From the NCBI GenBank assembly GCA_025924275.1, contig JAICEH010000162.1:1-5106 (forward strand): a stretch of 5,106 nt of DNA, written 5' to 3'. The notes beneath the pieces were generated by a model, which saw only the letters and a program-made list of their open reading frames with translations, did no database searches and was not told where the DNA came from. Positions 1-5,106 of this stretch are shown piece after piece (within the stretch, counting starts at the first letter, position 1; each line of letters begins with the position of its first letter). The translations under genes were made by a program, and so were the position numbers. This DNA comes from Gemmatimonadales bacterium. Its GTDB lineage: Bacteria; Gemmatimonadota; Gemmatimonadetes; Gemmatimonadales; GWC2-71-9.

Positions 1-17
1 CCCGGGGGGACCCCGGG
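1..17. repeat. GC-rich perfect inverted repeat
   Basis: CCCGGGG (1-7) and CCCCGGG (11-17) can pair as a 7-bp stem around a 3-nt loop (GGA). It begins at the very edge of the window, so the stem might be longer than seen. It abuts the AT-rich hairpin at 18-39 and lies downstream of the minus-strand NUDIX gene. No T-run follows it within the window on the plus strand, and the minus-strand continuation is not visible. Confidence 0.5.
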
Positions 18-39
18 AGAATTAGGATGACCTAATTCT
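18..39 (-). terminator. AT-rich hairpin downstream of NUDIX gene, possible terminator
   Basis: AGAATTAGG (18-26) and CCTAATTCT (31-39) form a perfect 9-bp stem with a 4-nt loop (ATGA). It starts 20 nt past the stop codon of the minus-strand NUDIX gene, so it is well placed to end that operon. The stem is unusually AT-rich for this DNA and is not followed by a T-tract: on the minus strand a second, GC-rich hairpin (17-1) follows directly. TAGGAT also occurs twice (23-28 and 39-44), which could instead indicate a protein-binding site. The hairpin is certain as sequence; the terminator role is inferred. Confidence 0.4.
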
Positions 40-59
40 AGGATATGTTCGCCCGAATT

Positions 60-638
60 TCAAGCGGGGGGGGCCAGCCGGAGGAACGGGGTGAGGATCC
101 GCTCGGTCATCCCCCAGACAAAATCCTCTCCGACGAGGTAGCCGTCGATGGTGCGCGGGATACCGAGGATCTCGAGCGAGCGGGTGACGCGGGCGCCGGG
201 GCGGCGAAGGAGTTCGAGCTCGGTCCAGAAGGCGTGGGCCACTTCCGCGCTCAAGGTGAGGGGAGGGCGGGCGGGGAGGCAGAAGACGAACGGCCGGACG
301 GTGACGGGGGGCAGGACCGGGGTGCGCGGCGCCACGTCGTCGAGCGCCCCGACGCACTCGGCCGTCCCGAGGTCGACGCCCACCTCCTCGAAGGTCTCGC
401 GCACCGCGGTGGCGAGGAGCTCCACGTCGGCGGGGTCGAAGCCCCCACCGGGGAGGCCGACCTGGCCGGACCAGGGATCCCCGGTCCGCTCGGCCCGGCG
501 GATGAGGAGGATGCTGTCCGGCGACGGGGCCACGACCAGCGCCACGGCGGCGAGGCGGCGCCCCGGCTCGTCCACGCGGACGGGGCTGCGCGCCTCGAGG
601 GCGCGGCGGAGGAGCGGAGCGAGCGGGTGGGAGTGCAC
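60..638 (-). CDS. NUDIX hydrolase, CoA pyrophosphatase-like
   Basis: This 192-residue cytoplasmic NUDIX protein probably cleaves a diphosphate bond in CoA, acyl-CoA or a related nucleotide derivative (NudL/CoAse group). Before the NUDIX box there is a CoAse-like segment, LLIRRAERTGDPWSGQ (44-59), then LPGGG (62-66). The box runs from G66 to V88 with R80, E81, E84, E85 and G87, the metal-binding core. The first Glu of the consensus (GX5EX7REUXEEXGU) is Val72, with Glu73 beside it. The C-terminal part has FVF (117-119) and WGMTERIL (175-182), which I recall as usual for this group. The start is GTG at 638-636: the same frame runs upstream through only three codons before the TAG stop of the hydrolase gene, so no longer start is possible. 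The ribosome site is weak (GGTGG directly before GTG), suggesting translational coupling to the gene upstream. The 3' end contains a run of eight C (sense strand) just before the TGA. The family call is firm; the exact substrate is inferred. Confidence 0.9.
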   Translation of the reverse strand: MHSHPLAPLLRRALEARSPVRVDEPGRRLAAVALVVAPSPDSILLIRRAERTGDPWSGQVGLPGGGFDPADVELLATAVRETFEEVGVDLGTAECVGALDDVAPRTPVLPPVTVRPFVFCLPARPPLTLSAEVAHAFWTELELLRRPGARVTRSLEILGIPRTIDGYLVGEDFVWGMTERILTPFLRLAPPA

Positions 639-647
639 CCACCAAGT

Positions 648-1481
648 CTATACCAGGTGCCGGGCGAACCACTGGAGGGTGTCGGCGAGCACGCGGTCGA
701 ACATCGGTGCGGGGCCGGTCCAAGGATGGGTCACGCCAAAGGTGTGCCCGGCGCCCTCGATCGCGAGGAGCTTGGTGGTGGCGCGGTCGCTCGCCAGCGC
801 GAGGACCTCGGCATCGAGGAACGACACCGAGTCGTCCTCGGTGCCGTGGACCACCAGCCAGGGCACCGCGACCGCCCCGGCGAGGCGCTCGAGGTCGAGC
901 TGTCCGGCGTGCTCGCGCTCGACCTCCTCCAGCAGGTCGAGCCCGACGGGGAGCACCTGGCCGGTCCGCGCGTTCACCACGTCGAGCTTCCCGTCCGCCC
1001 GCCATTGCTCCCGGGTCGCCTCGTCCCACCGGAGCACCGAGGCGATCGCGGCCCAGGTGACGAGGGCGCGGACGCCGGGTCTGCCGGCGTTCGCAAGGAC
1101 GCAGGCACCACCGCGCGAGTGACCCAGGAGGCCGACCGAGGAGGGCGCGGGCACGCCGAGGCCGCCGGAGGCGAGCGCGTCGAGCACGGCCGCGAGGTCG
1201 GCGGTCTCGGCGCGGAAGGTGTTGCGGAAGAACCGATCCGGGCGGGTGAACTCACCCCCCTCGACCCCAGACCCGCTCAGGTCGATGGCCACCGCGATGA
1301 ACCCGGCGCGCGCAAGCCGCTCCGCGGTCGGGGGGAAGAACCCCCAGTCCTTGAACCCCTTGAACCCGTGCACCAGGACCACGGCGGGGCCCGGTGCGTC
1401 GCGCCGGGCGGCCCGGACGTCGACCTCGATGGGGCCGAGCGCTCCGGCAACCTGGTGGCGGGTGAGGGTCGGCGTGGCCAT
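648..1481 (-). CDS. alpha/beta hydrolase, dienelactone hydrolase-like
   Basis: This 277-residue serine hydrolase of the alpha/beta fold resembles the COG1073/dienelactone-hydrolase group; the substrate is unknown. The oxyanion region is VLVHGFKGFKDWG (35-47), a wording typical of a subgroup of bacterial hydrolases. The nucleophile elbow is GHSRGG (120-125) with Ser122. The acid is probably Asp216 in HGTEDDSV (212-219), and the general base is His246 in GAGHTFG (243-249). The triad is therefore complete. No signal peptide or membrane segment is visible, so it should be cytoplasmic. The ATG at 1481-1479 gives a normal N-terminus leading into the first beta strand. The frame stays open further upstream, but there it only overlaps the LD-carboxypeptidase gene. 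The Shine-Dalgarno is poor (AGG about 12 nt upstream). It lies 43 nt after the LD-carboxypeptidase stop, and its TAG stop is 9 nt before the in-frame GTG of the NUDIX gene, so the three are probably co-transcribed. Confidence 0.9.
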   Translation of the reverse strand: MATPTLTRHQVAGALGPIEVDVRAARRDAPGPAVVLVHGFKGFKDWGFFPPTAERLARAGFIAVAIDLSGSGVEGGEFTRPDRFFRNTFRAETADLAAVLDALASGGLGVPAPSSVGLLGHSRGGACVLANAGRPGVRALVTWAAIASVLRWDEATREQWRADGKLDVVNARTGQVLPVGLDLLEEVEREHAGQLDLERLAGAVAVPWLVVHGTEDDSVSFLDAEVLALASDRATTKLLAIEGAGHTFGVTHPWTGPAPMFDRVLADTLQWFARHLV

Positions 1482-1524
1482 GCGGCGGATGCCTAGCGAC
1501 CTTCGTCCGGGACGGCGGGCCGGC

Positions 1525-2487
1525 TCACGCCACCGCCCCTTCCAGCAGCTCGACCTCTCCCGCGTCGGCGTCGAGCCGTGCCCGCACGCCGATCGGCATC
1601 GTCCACTGCTCCTCGATGTGGCCGATCGGGAAGCCGAAGGCCACCGGGACGCCGAGCGGTTCGAGGTAGGTGGCGAGCACCTCGTCGAAGCCGAGGGCCC
1701 CGTCATCGCCTCCCCGGTCCATCTCGGTGAAGCGCCCGACGATGACACCCGCCACCTTCGCGAGCGCGCCGACGGTGCGCAGGTGCGCCAGCATCCGGTC
1801 CACCCGGTAGAGATCCTCGCCCACGTCCTCGATGAAGAGGATCGCACCGGCGAGGTCGGGGAACCAGCTGGTCCCGACGAGGCACTGGAGCAGCGAGAGG
1901 TTCCCGCCGACCAGCGGTCCTTCGGCCCGGCCGCCCCGGAGGGTGACGATCCGGTTGGCGGACGAGACCAGCACGTCCGACGGGGGGGCCAGGCGGCCGA
2001 GCCGGCCGGCGGGGCTCACGCTGGTGGTCACCCGATCGAGGTGCCAGCGGCTGAAGGGGCCGAGGGCAGCGCGGGCGATCGGGCCGTGGAAGGTGACGAG
2101 CCCGGTGGCGGCGTGGAGCGGCACCAGCAGGGCGGTGATGTCGCTGTAGCCGAGCACGACCTTGGGATGCCGTGCCGCCGCCGCGAGGTCCACGCGGGGC
2201 AGGATCCGGGTCATCCCGTAGCCACCCCGGAGGCACCAGACCGCATCGAGCGACGGGTCGGCCAGGGCAGCGTTGAGATCGGCGACGCGCTCGTCATCCG
2301 AGCCCGCGAGATAGCCGTACTTCCGGCCGGCGCTGGGGAAGAGCACCGGCTGGTATCCGAGCGCCTGGCACAGTTCGCGCCCGCGGGCGAGGTCGTCGCG
2401 CTCGAGCAGGGGGCCGGCCGGCGCCACCAGACCGATGCGGCTGCCGAGCTTGAGCGCCTTCGCGCGGATCGTCCGTGTCACGGTCAT
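1525..2487 (-). CDS. LD-carboxypeptidase, peptidase family S66 (LdcA/MccF-like)
   Basis: This 320-residue S66 serine peptidase has two possible roles. LdcA removes the terminal D-Ala from murein tetrapeptides during cell-wall recycling; MccF-type members cleave microcin C-like compounds. The length is nearer LdcA (just over 300) than MccF (about 340). The N-terminal segment ends in GSRIGLVAPAGP (15-26). YLAGSDDERVADLN (59-72) and CLRGGYG (85-91) are characteristic. The nucleophile is Ser115 in GYSDIT (113-118), Glu220 lies in LFIEDVGED (217-225), and His290 in PIGHIEEQWTMPIG (287-300). Together these form the expected Ser-Glu-His triad. There is no signal peptide, as usual for the cytoplasmic enzyme. 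The ATG at 2487-2485 is chosen because GAGG lies 4 nt upstream and the family normally has about 15 residues before the first strand. An in-frame ATG at 2511-2509 would add eight residues but has no good ribosome site. It is the first gene of the minus-strand cluster and diverges from the RsbRD_N-like gene. Confidence 0.94.
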   Translation of the reverse strand: MTVTRTIRAKALKLGSRIGLVAPAGPLLERDDLARGRELCQALGYQPVLFPSAGRKYGYLAGSDDERVADLNAALADPSLDAVWCLRGGYGMTRILPRVDLAAAARHPKVVLGYSDITALLVPLHAATGLVTFHGPIARAALGPFSRWHLDRVTTSVSPAGRLGRLAPPSDVLVSSANRIVTLRGGRAEGPLVGGNLSLLQCLVGTSWFPDLAGAILFIEDVGEDLYRVDRMLAHLRTVGALAKVAGVIVGRFTEMDRGGDDGALGFDEVLATYLEPLGVPVAFGFPIGHIEEQWTMPIGVRARLDADAGEVELLEGAVA

Positions 2488-2516
2488 TTGGCCTCGCGGG
2501 TCCCCCGCCATAGATT
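2488..2516 (+). promoter_or_regulatory. candidate sigma70-type promoter for the RsbRD_N-like gene
   Basis: TTGGCC (2488-2493) and TAGATT (2511-2516) match the -35 and -10 consensus at 4 of 6 bases each, with an ideal 17-nt spacer. A transcript would start near 2523, giving a leader of about 26 nt before the TTG start. CATAGATT is one of the few AT-rich patches in an otherwise GC-rich 61-nt divergent region. The same patch read on the minus strand (CTATGG) may serve the LD-carboxypeptidase gene, but I see no convincing -35 partner for it. The match is moderate and could be chance. Confidence 0.35.
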
Positions 2517-2537
2517 GCCCGACGCCCCCCCACGTCC

Positions 2538-2542
2538 GGAGG
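2538..2542 (+). promoter_or_regulatory. Shine-Dalgarno site that fixes a TTG start
   Basis: GGAGG lies 6 nt before TTG at 2549-2551. It is the strongest ribosome-binding site in the window. The frame is open upstream to an ATG at 2435, but that extension lies inside the oppositely oriented LD-carboxypeptidase gene and has no comparable ribosome site, so the TTG is preferred. GCACG (2542-2546) and CGTGC (2552-2556) could pair with the TTG in the loop. Confidence 0.65.
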
Positions 2543-2548
2543 CACGGA

Positions 2549-3106
2549 TTGCGTGCGTCCCATCCCGCCCTGATCGCCGCCGGACGCGCCATCCTCGAAA
2601 TGCGCGAGGACACCGTCGTCCGCTGGCTCGACTGGCTCGAGGAGCGGGGCACCATCGGCACCACGATCTCCCGCGCGATGCTGCAGCGCCACCTCCAGCT
2701 CCTGGTGACGATGCTTGCGGAGATGGTCGGCCCGATCCGGCGCGAGGTCAAGGGGCTGTGGTTCCAGGCCTGCGAGCACTACGGGCGCGCCGGGGCCACG
2801 CGCGGGCTGGCGGCCGGGGAGGTGGTCGAGGAACTGACCTTCCTCCGGGACCTGCTCACCCGCCAGCTCGCGCCAGTGCTCGCGGCGATGCGCGCCCGCC
2901 AGGCGATGGCCATCGTGATCCGGCTCAACCGGGTGCTCGACAAGGGCATCGCCGTGTCGGTGGTCGGCTACACCGACGCGCTGGTCGCGACCCTCTTCAC
3001 CGAGAGTGGTGTCCCCGCCCCCGGCTCCGAGTTCGATCCCGCCGAGGCCGAGCGCCAGATCGTCGCGCTGGAACAGGAACTCGCCGCCCTGACCGCCAGG
3101 CGCTGA
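2549..3106 (+). CDS. stand-alone RsbRD_N-like sensor domain protein
   Basis: This 185-residue, all-helical soluble protein resembles the RsbRD N-terminal domain (Pfam RsbRD_N), which is normally the sensory part of stressosome RsbR-type proteins or of some histidine kinases. Recognisable segments are RWLDWLEER (25-33), LWFQACEHYGR (70-80), RGLAAGEVVEEL (85-96), LNRVLDKGI (126-134) and GYTDALVATLF (140-150). After a short linker, residues 164-183 form a predicted coiled coil (EAERQIVALEQELAAL), as is usual where this domain joins a downstream output domain. Here, however, the protein ends at a TGA, with no STAS, kinase or phosphatase domain. The next 104 nt are non-coding and the next gene is unrelated, so it looks like a genuine single-domain protein rather than a recent truncation. 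It may interact with partners encoded elsewhere. The TTG start rests on GGAGG 6 nt upstream. I recognise the family from memory of its motifs; the signal it senses is unknown. Confidence 0.78.
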   Translation: MRASHPALIAAGRAILEMREDTVVRWLDWLEERGTIGTTISRAMLQRHLQLLVTMLAEMVGPIRREVKGLWFQACEHYGRAGATRGLAAGEVVEELTFLRDLLTRQLAPVLAAMRARQAMAIVIRLNRVLDKGIAVSVVGYTDALVATLFTESGVPAPGSEFDPAEAERQIVALEQELAALTARR

Positions 3107-3107
3107 G

Positions 3108-3130
3108 ACCGCGTTCCGACGGGGCGCGGT
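3108..3130 (+). other. short inverted repeat after the RsbRD_N-like gene
   Basis: ACCGCG (3108-3113) and CGCGGT (3125-3130) form a 6-bp stem with an 11-nt loop, starting one base after the TGA stop. There is no following T-run, so it would be at best a weak terminator. In DNA this GC-rich a 6-bp GC stem may arise by chance. The remainder of the 104-nt gap up to the methyltransferase start holds nothing else I can support; no clear promoter for the methyltransferase is visible. Confidence 0.25.
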
Positions 3131-3210
3131 GAATCCGCACCTCCCCGCCTGCATTTCGTCCCGCCGACCCACCGGGCGCGGGCCATCGTGGCTCCGTGCC
3201 CGGGATTCCG

Positions 3211-5106
3211 ATGCGCCTCCCGCAGGCGCTCGCCGCCCTCCGGGCGGTGCACGACCTGCCCCTCCTCGTCGCGGCCCTCGGCCACGACCCGCTCTGGGAG
3301 CCGCTCGAGGACGCCGGCTGGGCCCAGGGGGCGTGGCGGCGGGTGGCCCGCGTCGGGGACGCGGGCGGCTTCGCCTGGTACGGCGTCGAGGCTGGGGATC
3401 CCGCGTCCGCGGCTGCGGTCCTCGCCGCGCGGCTCGCCCGGCGGGGGGAAACGGCCGGGGTGCTCGCGCTCGACCCGGCCGGCCGCACGGCCGCTGTCGC
3501 GGTGCAGGCGGGCGGCCACCCCGAGTGGCTGGAACTCGACCTCGAGCGTCCCGCGCGGCTCGCCCTCGCCTGCCTCGCGCGGATCCGCGGTCCGTCCGAG
3601 TCGCGGCTCGCGCTGGCGCTCCGGGCCGCCGACGCGCTCGCCGGTCGCGGCACCGACCGCGCCTTCTTCCGCGCCTTCGCCTCCGCGGTCGGCCGGGTGG
3701 CGGAGTCGCTTCCCGGGCGGGTCCCCGCGGCGGACCGCCGGGCCCTCGCCCTCATCCAGCTCACCCGGATCCTCTTCCTCTATTTCGTGCAGAGCCGGGG
3801 CTGGCTCGACGGCCGGGACTCCTTCCTGGCCGAGCGGGTGGACGCCGCGCTCGCCGCGCGCCGGCCGCTCCACCGGTGCTTCTTCCGGCCGCTCTTCTTC
3901 GGCACGCTGAACCGCCGCCCGGAGGAGCGTGGCCGCGCGCACGGCCTCGGGCGGATCCCGTTCCTGAACGGCGGACTCTTCGAACCACATCCCCTCGAGC
4001 GCCGCTGGCCGGCCGAGGTGCCCGACGCCGCCTGGCGCGACGCCTTCGACCAGGTGTTCGAGCGGTTCCACTTCACCGTCCAGGAGGGGCAGGAAGGGCC
4101 GGCCATCGCGCCGGACGCGCTGGGCCGCGTGTTCGAGGGGGTGATGGACCCCGACCGCCGGCGGGCGAACGGCGCCTACTACACCCCGGCGGCGCTGGTG
4201 CGCCGCGTGGTGGATGCGGCACTCTCCGCCCGTTTCGACGGCCGCCCTCCCACCCTGCAGGAGCTGGATGGTCTGGCGGTGCTCGATCCCGCCGCGGGGT
4301 CGGGGGCCTTCCTGCTCGGCGCACTCGAGCGCCTGGCGGAATGCCGGCGCCTCGCAGGCGACACGGGCCCGCGGGTCCGCCGCCGGGTGCTCGCCGGCAT
4401 CTTCGGGGTCGACCGGGACCCGATGGCGGTCCGCCTCACCGAGCTCAGGCTCTGGCTCGCGGTGCTGGCCGAGGAGGGCGAGGTGCCTCCCGAGGCGGTG
4501 ACCCCGCTCCCCAACCTCGACTCCCTGATCCGCCAGGGCGACAGCCTGCTCGACCCGCTCGAGGTCCTCGGCGCCGCCGCTCCGCCCGCCGCCCTCGCGG
4601 CATCCCTCCGCTCGCTGCGTGAGGCGGCGATCGCCGCGTCCGGGCTCCCCAAGCGCCGCGCCCGGGAGGCGCTCGCGTGCGCGGAGCGCGGGCTGCTCCG
4701 GGGCGCGCTCGCCGGCGCCGAGGAGGCGGTCACGAGGCGGATCGGGGAGCTGCTCCAGGGGGCCCGCTCTCCCACCCTCTTCGGTGAGCGCCCGGCCGTC
4801 GGCCGGAGCGTCCGGGTCGAGTTGTCCAGGCTGCGGGAGCGGCGGCGGCGCGTCCGGGGACTTCGCCGGGAGTTCGAGCGGGAGGGCGCGCTGCCCTGGT
4901 TCCGGTACGAGAGCCACTTCGCGGACGTGTTCGCGGCGAGGGGCGGGTTCGACCTGGTGCTGGGGAACCCTCCGTGGGTGCGGGCGGAGGAACTGCCTGC
5001 AGGGCTCCGGTCGAGGCTCCGGGAACGGTGTCGCTGGTGGCGGGCCGGCCCGGGGGCGGGGTACGGTCACCAGCCCGACCTCGCGGTCGCGTTCCTCGAG
5101 CGTGCC
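3211..5106 (+). CDS. Eco57I-like N6-adenine DNA methyltransferase, 3' end outside window
   Basis: This is a large DNA methyltransferase that transfers a methyl group from S-adenosylmethionine to adenine N6, of the Eco57I/type IIG/PglX-like class. The first 632 residues are visible and the frame is open to the last base. Motif X is GAYYTP (321-326). Motif I is DPAAGSGAF (359-367), the AdoMet-binding loop. GVDRDP (399-404) holds the acidic residues expected to bind AdoMet, and NLDSLIRQGDSL (435-446) follows. The catalytic motif IV is NPPW (586-589). Upstream, LTRILFLYFVQSRGWLDG (184-201) and GRIPFLNGGLFEP (247-259) are typical of the helical region before the methylase core in such proteins. 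Residues about 450-575 are an Arg-rich helical insertion. Residues 1-170 are unassigned. The only lysine in the visible part is Lys481, so no PD-(D/E)XK nuclease site is evident there. The specificity domain should lie beyond the window. The ATG at 3211 has GGGA 5 nt upstream; an in-frame GTG at 3196 is the only other start before the TGA at 3130-3132. It could be a self-contained restriction-modification enzyme or the modification part of a multi-gene defence locus. Confidence 0.92.
   Translation, partial: MRLPQALAALRAVHDLPLLVAALGHDPLWEPLEDAGWAQGAWRRVARVGDAGGFAWYGVEAGDPASAAAVLAARLARRGETAGVLALDPAGRTAAVAVQAGGHPEWLELDLERPARLALACLARIRGPSESRLALALRAADALAGRGTDRAFFRAFASAVGRVAESLPGRVPAADRRALALIQLTRILFLYFVQSRGWLDGRDSFLAERVDAALAARRPLHRCFFRPLFFGTLNRRPEERGRAHGLGRIPFLNGGLFEPHPLERRWPAEVPDAAWRDAFDQVFERFHFTVQEGQEGPAIAPDALGRVFEGVMDPDRRRANGAYYTPAALVRRVVDAALSARFDGRPPTLQELDGLAVLDPAAGSGAFLLGALERLAECRRLAGDTGPRVRRRVLAGIFGVDRDPMAVRLTELRLWLAVLAEEGEVPPEAVTPLPNLDSLIRQGDSLLDPLEVLGAAAPPAALAASLRSLREAAIAASGLPKRRAREALACAERGLLRGALAGAEEAVTRRIGELLQGARSPTLFGERPAVGRSVRVELSRLRERRRRVRGLRREFEREGALPWFRYESHFADVFAARGGFDLVLGNPPWVRAEELPAGLRSRLRERCRWWRAGPGAGYGHQPDLAVAFLERA

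Noticed and set aside
45..1496. Plus-strand open frame of about 480 codons opposite the NUDIX and hydrolase genes
   Set aside because: It is antisense to two genes with complete catalytic motifs. Its composition is Gly/Glu/Arg-rich without motifs, so it is a GC-rich shadow.
1482..1847. N-terminal extension of the alpha/beta hydrolase frame to an ATG at 1847
   Set aside because: The extra 122 codons lie on the same strand but in a different frame within the LD-carboxypeptidase gene, and give Ser/Arg-rich sequence without fold features. The start at 1481 gives a normal hydrolase N-terminus.
2525..2531. Run of seven C in the leader of the RsbRD_N-like gene as a phase-variation tract
   Set aside because: Seven bases is short, similar runs occur elsewhere in this GC-rich window, and it lies outside both the promoter elements and the coding region.
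1219..3132. Plus-strand open frame of about 640 codons across the LD-carboxypeptidase and RsbRD_N-like genes
   Set aside because: It runs antisense to one real gene and out of frame with another, with no family resemblance and no ribosome-binding site that I can support.
3196..3210. In-frame GTG at 3196 as an alternative start for the methyltransferase
   Set aside because: It would add five residues, has no ribosome-binding site upstream, and is less favoured than ATG with GGGA nearby. It cannot be fully excluded.
3129..4622. Plus-strand open frame of about 500 codons overlapping the methyltransferase in another frame
   Set aside because: It is almost entirely Arg/Pro/Gly/Ala and is out of frame with the methylase motifs. 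It is a compositional artefact.
2968..5070. Minus-strand open frame of about 700 codons opposite the methyltransferase
   Set aside because: Its translation is a low-complexity Pro/Arg/Gly/Glu-rich string with no recognisable motif, and it is antisense to a gene with clear methylase motifs. Long antisense frames are expected at this GC content.
1..5106. CRISPR arrays, tRNA or rRNA genes, transposases, insertion-sequence ends
   Set aside because: I looked for regularly spaced repeats, tRNA-like cloverleaf segments, transposase motifs and long terminal repeats and saw none in the window.

Overview
The window is very GC-rich throughout, with strong G/C preference at third codon positions and almost no lysine in the proteins. 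It reads as bacterial chromosomal DNA. The protein families and wording of the motifs recall Gemmatimonadota or a similar high-GC soil/aquatic lineage, but that is an impression from memory and no ribosomal or other taxonomic marker is present.

Layout. Positions 1-59 are non-coding and hold two back-to-back perfect inverted repeats. Positions 60-2487 carry three genes on the minus strand, transcribed right to left: an S66-family LD-carboxypeptidase (2487-1525), an alpha/beta hydrolase of the dienelactone-hydrolase type (1481-648) and a NUDIX hydrolase of the CoA-pyrophosphatase type (638-60). Gaps are 43 and 9 nt, so this is probably one operon. The last two genes are in the same reading frame, separated only by a TAG stop and three codons. 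A 61-nt divergent intergenic region (2488-2548) follows, with a plausible promoter and a strong Shine-Dalgarno site for a plus-strand gene that starts at a TTG (2549-3106). That gene encodes a stand-alone RsbRD_N-like (stressosome sensor) domain ending in a short coiled coil. After a 104-nt gap, a large plus-strand gene (3211 to beyond 5106) encodes an Eco57I-like N6-adenine DNA methyltransferase. Its motifs X, I, II/III and IV are present, and it is cut by the window edge after 632 residues.

Function. The minus-strand cluster looks like housekeeping metabolism: murein peptide trimming or self-immunity, an esterase-like enzyme, and nucleotide/CoA house-cleaning. The plus-strand side is a small stress-sensor-type protein followed by what may be the first gene of a restriction-modification or phage-defence locus. 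The rest of that locus lies outside the window, so no new system can be demonstrated here. The most useful leads are the large methyltransferase with an unassigned, lysine-free N-terminal half, the orphan RsbRD_N protein beside it, and the palindrome cluster at the left edge.
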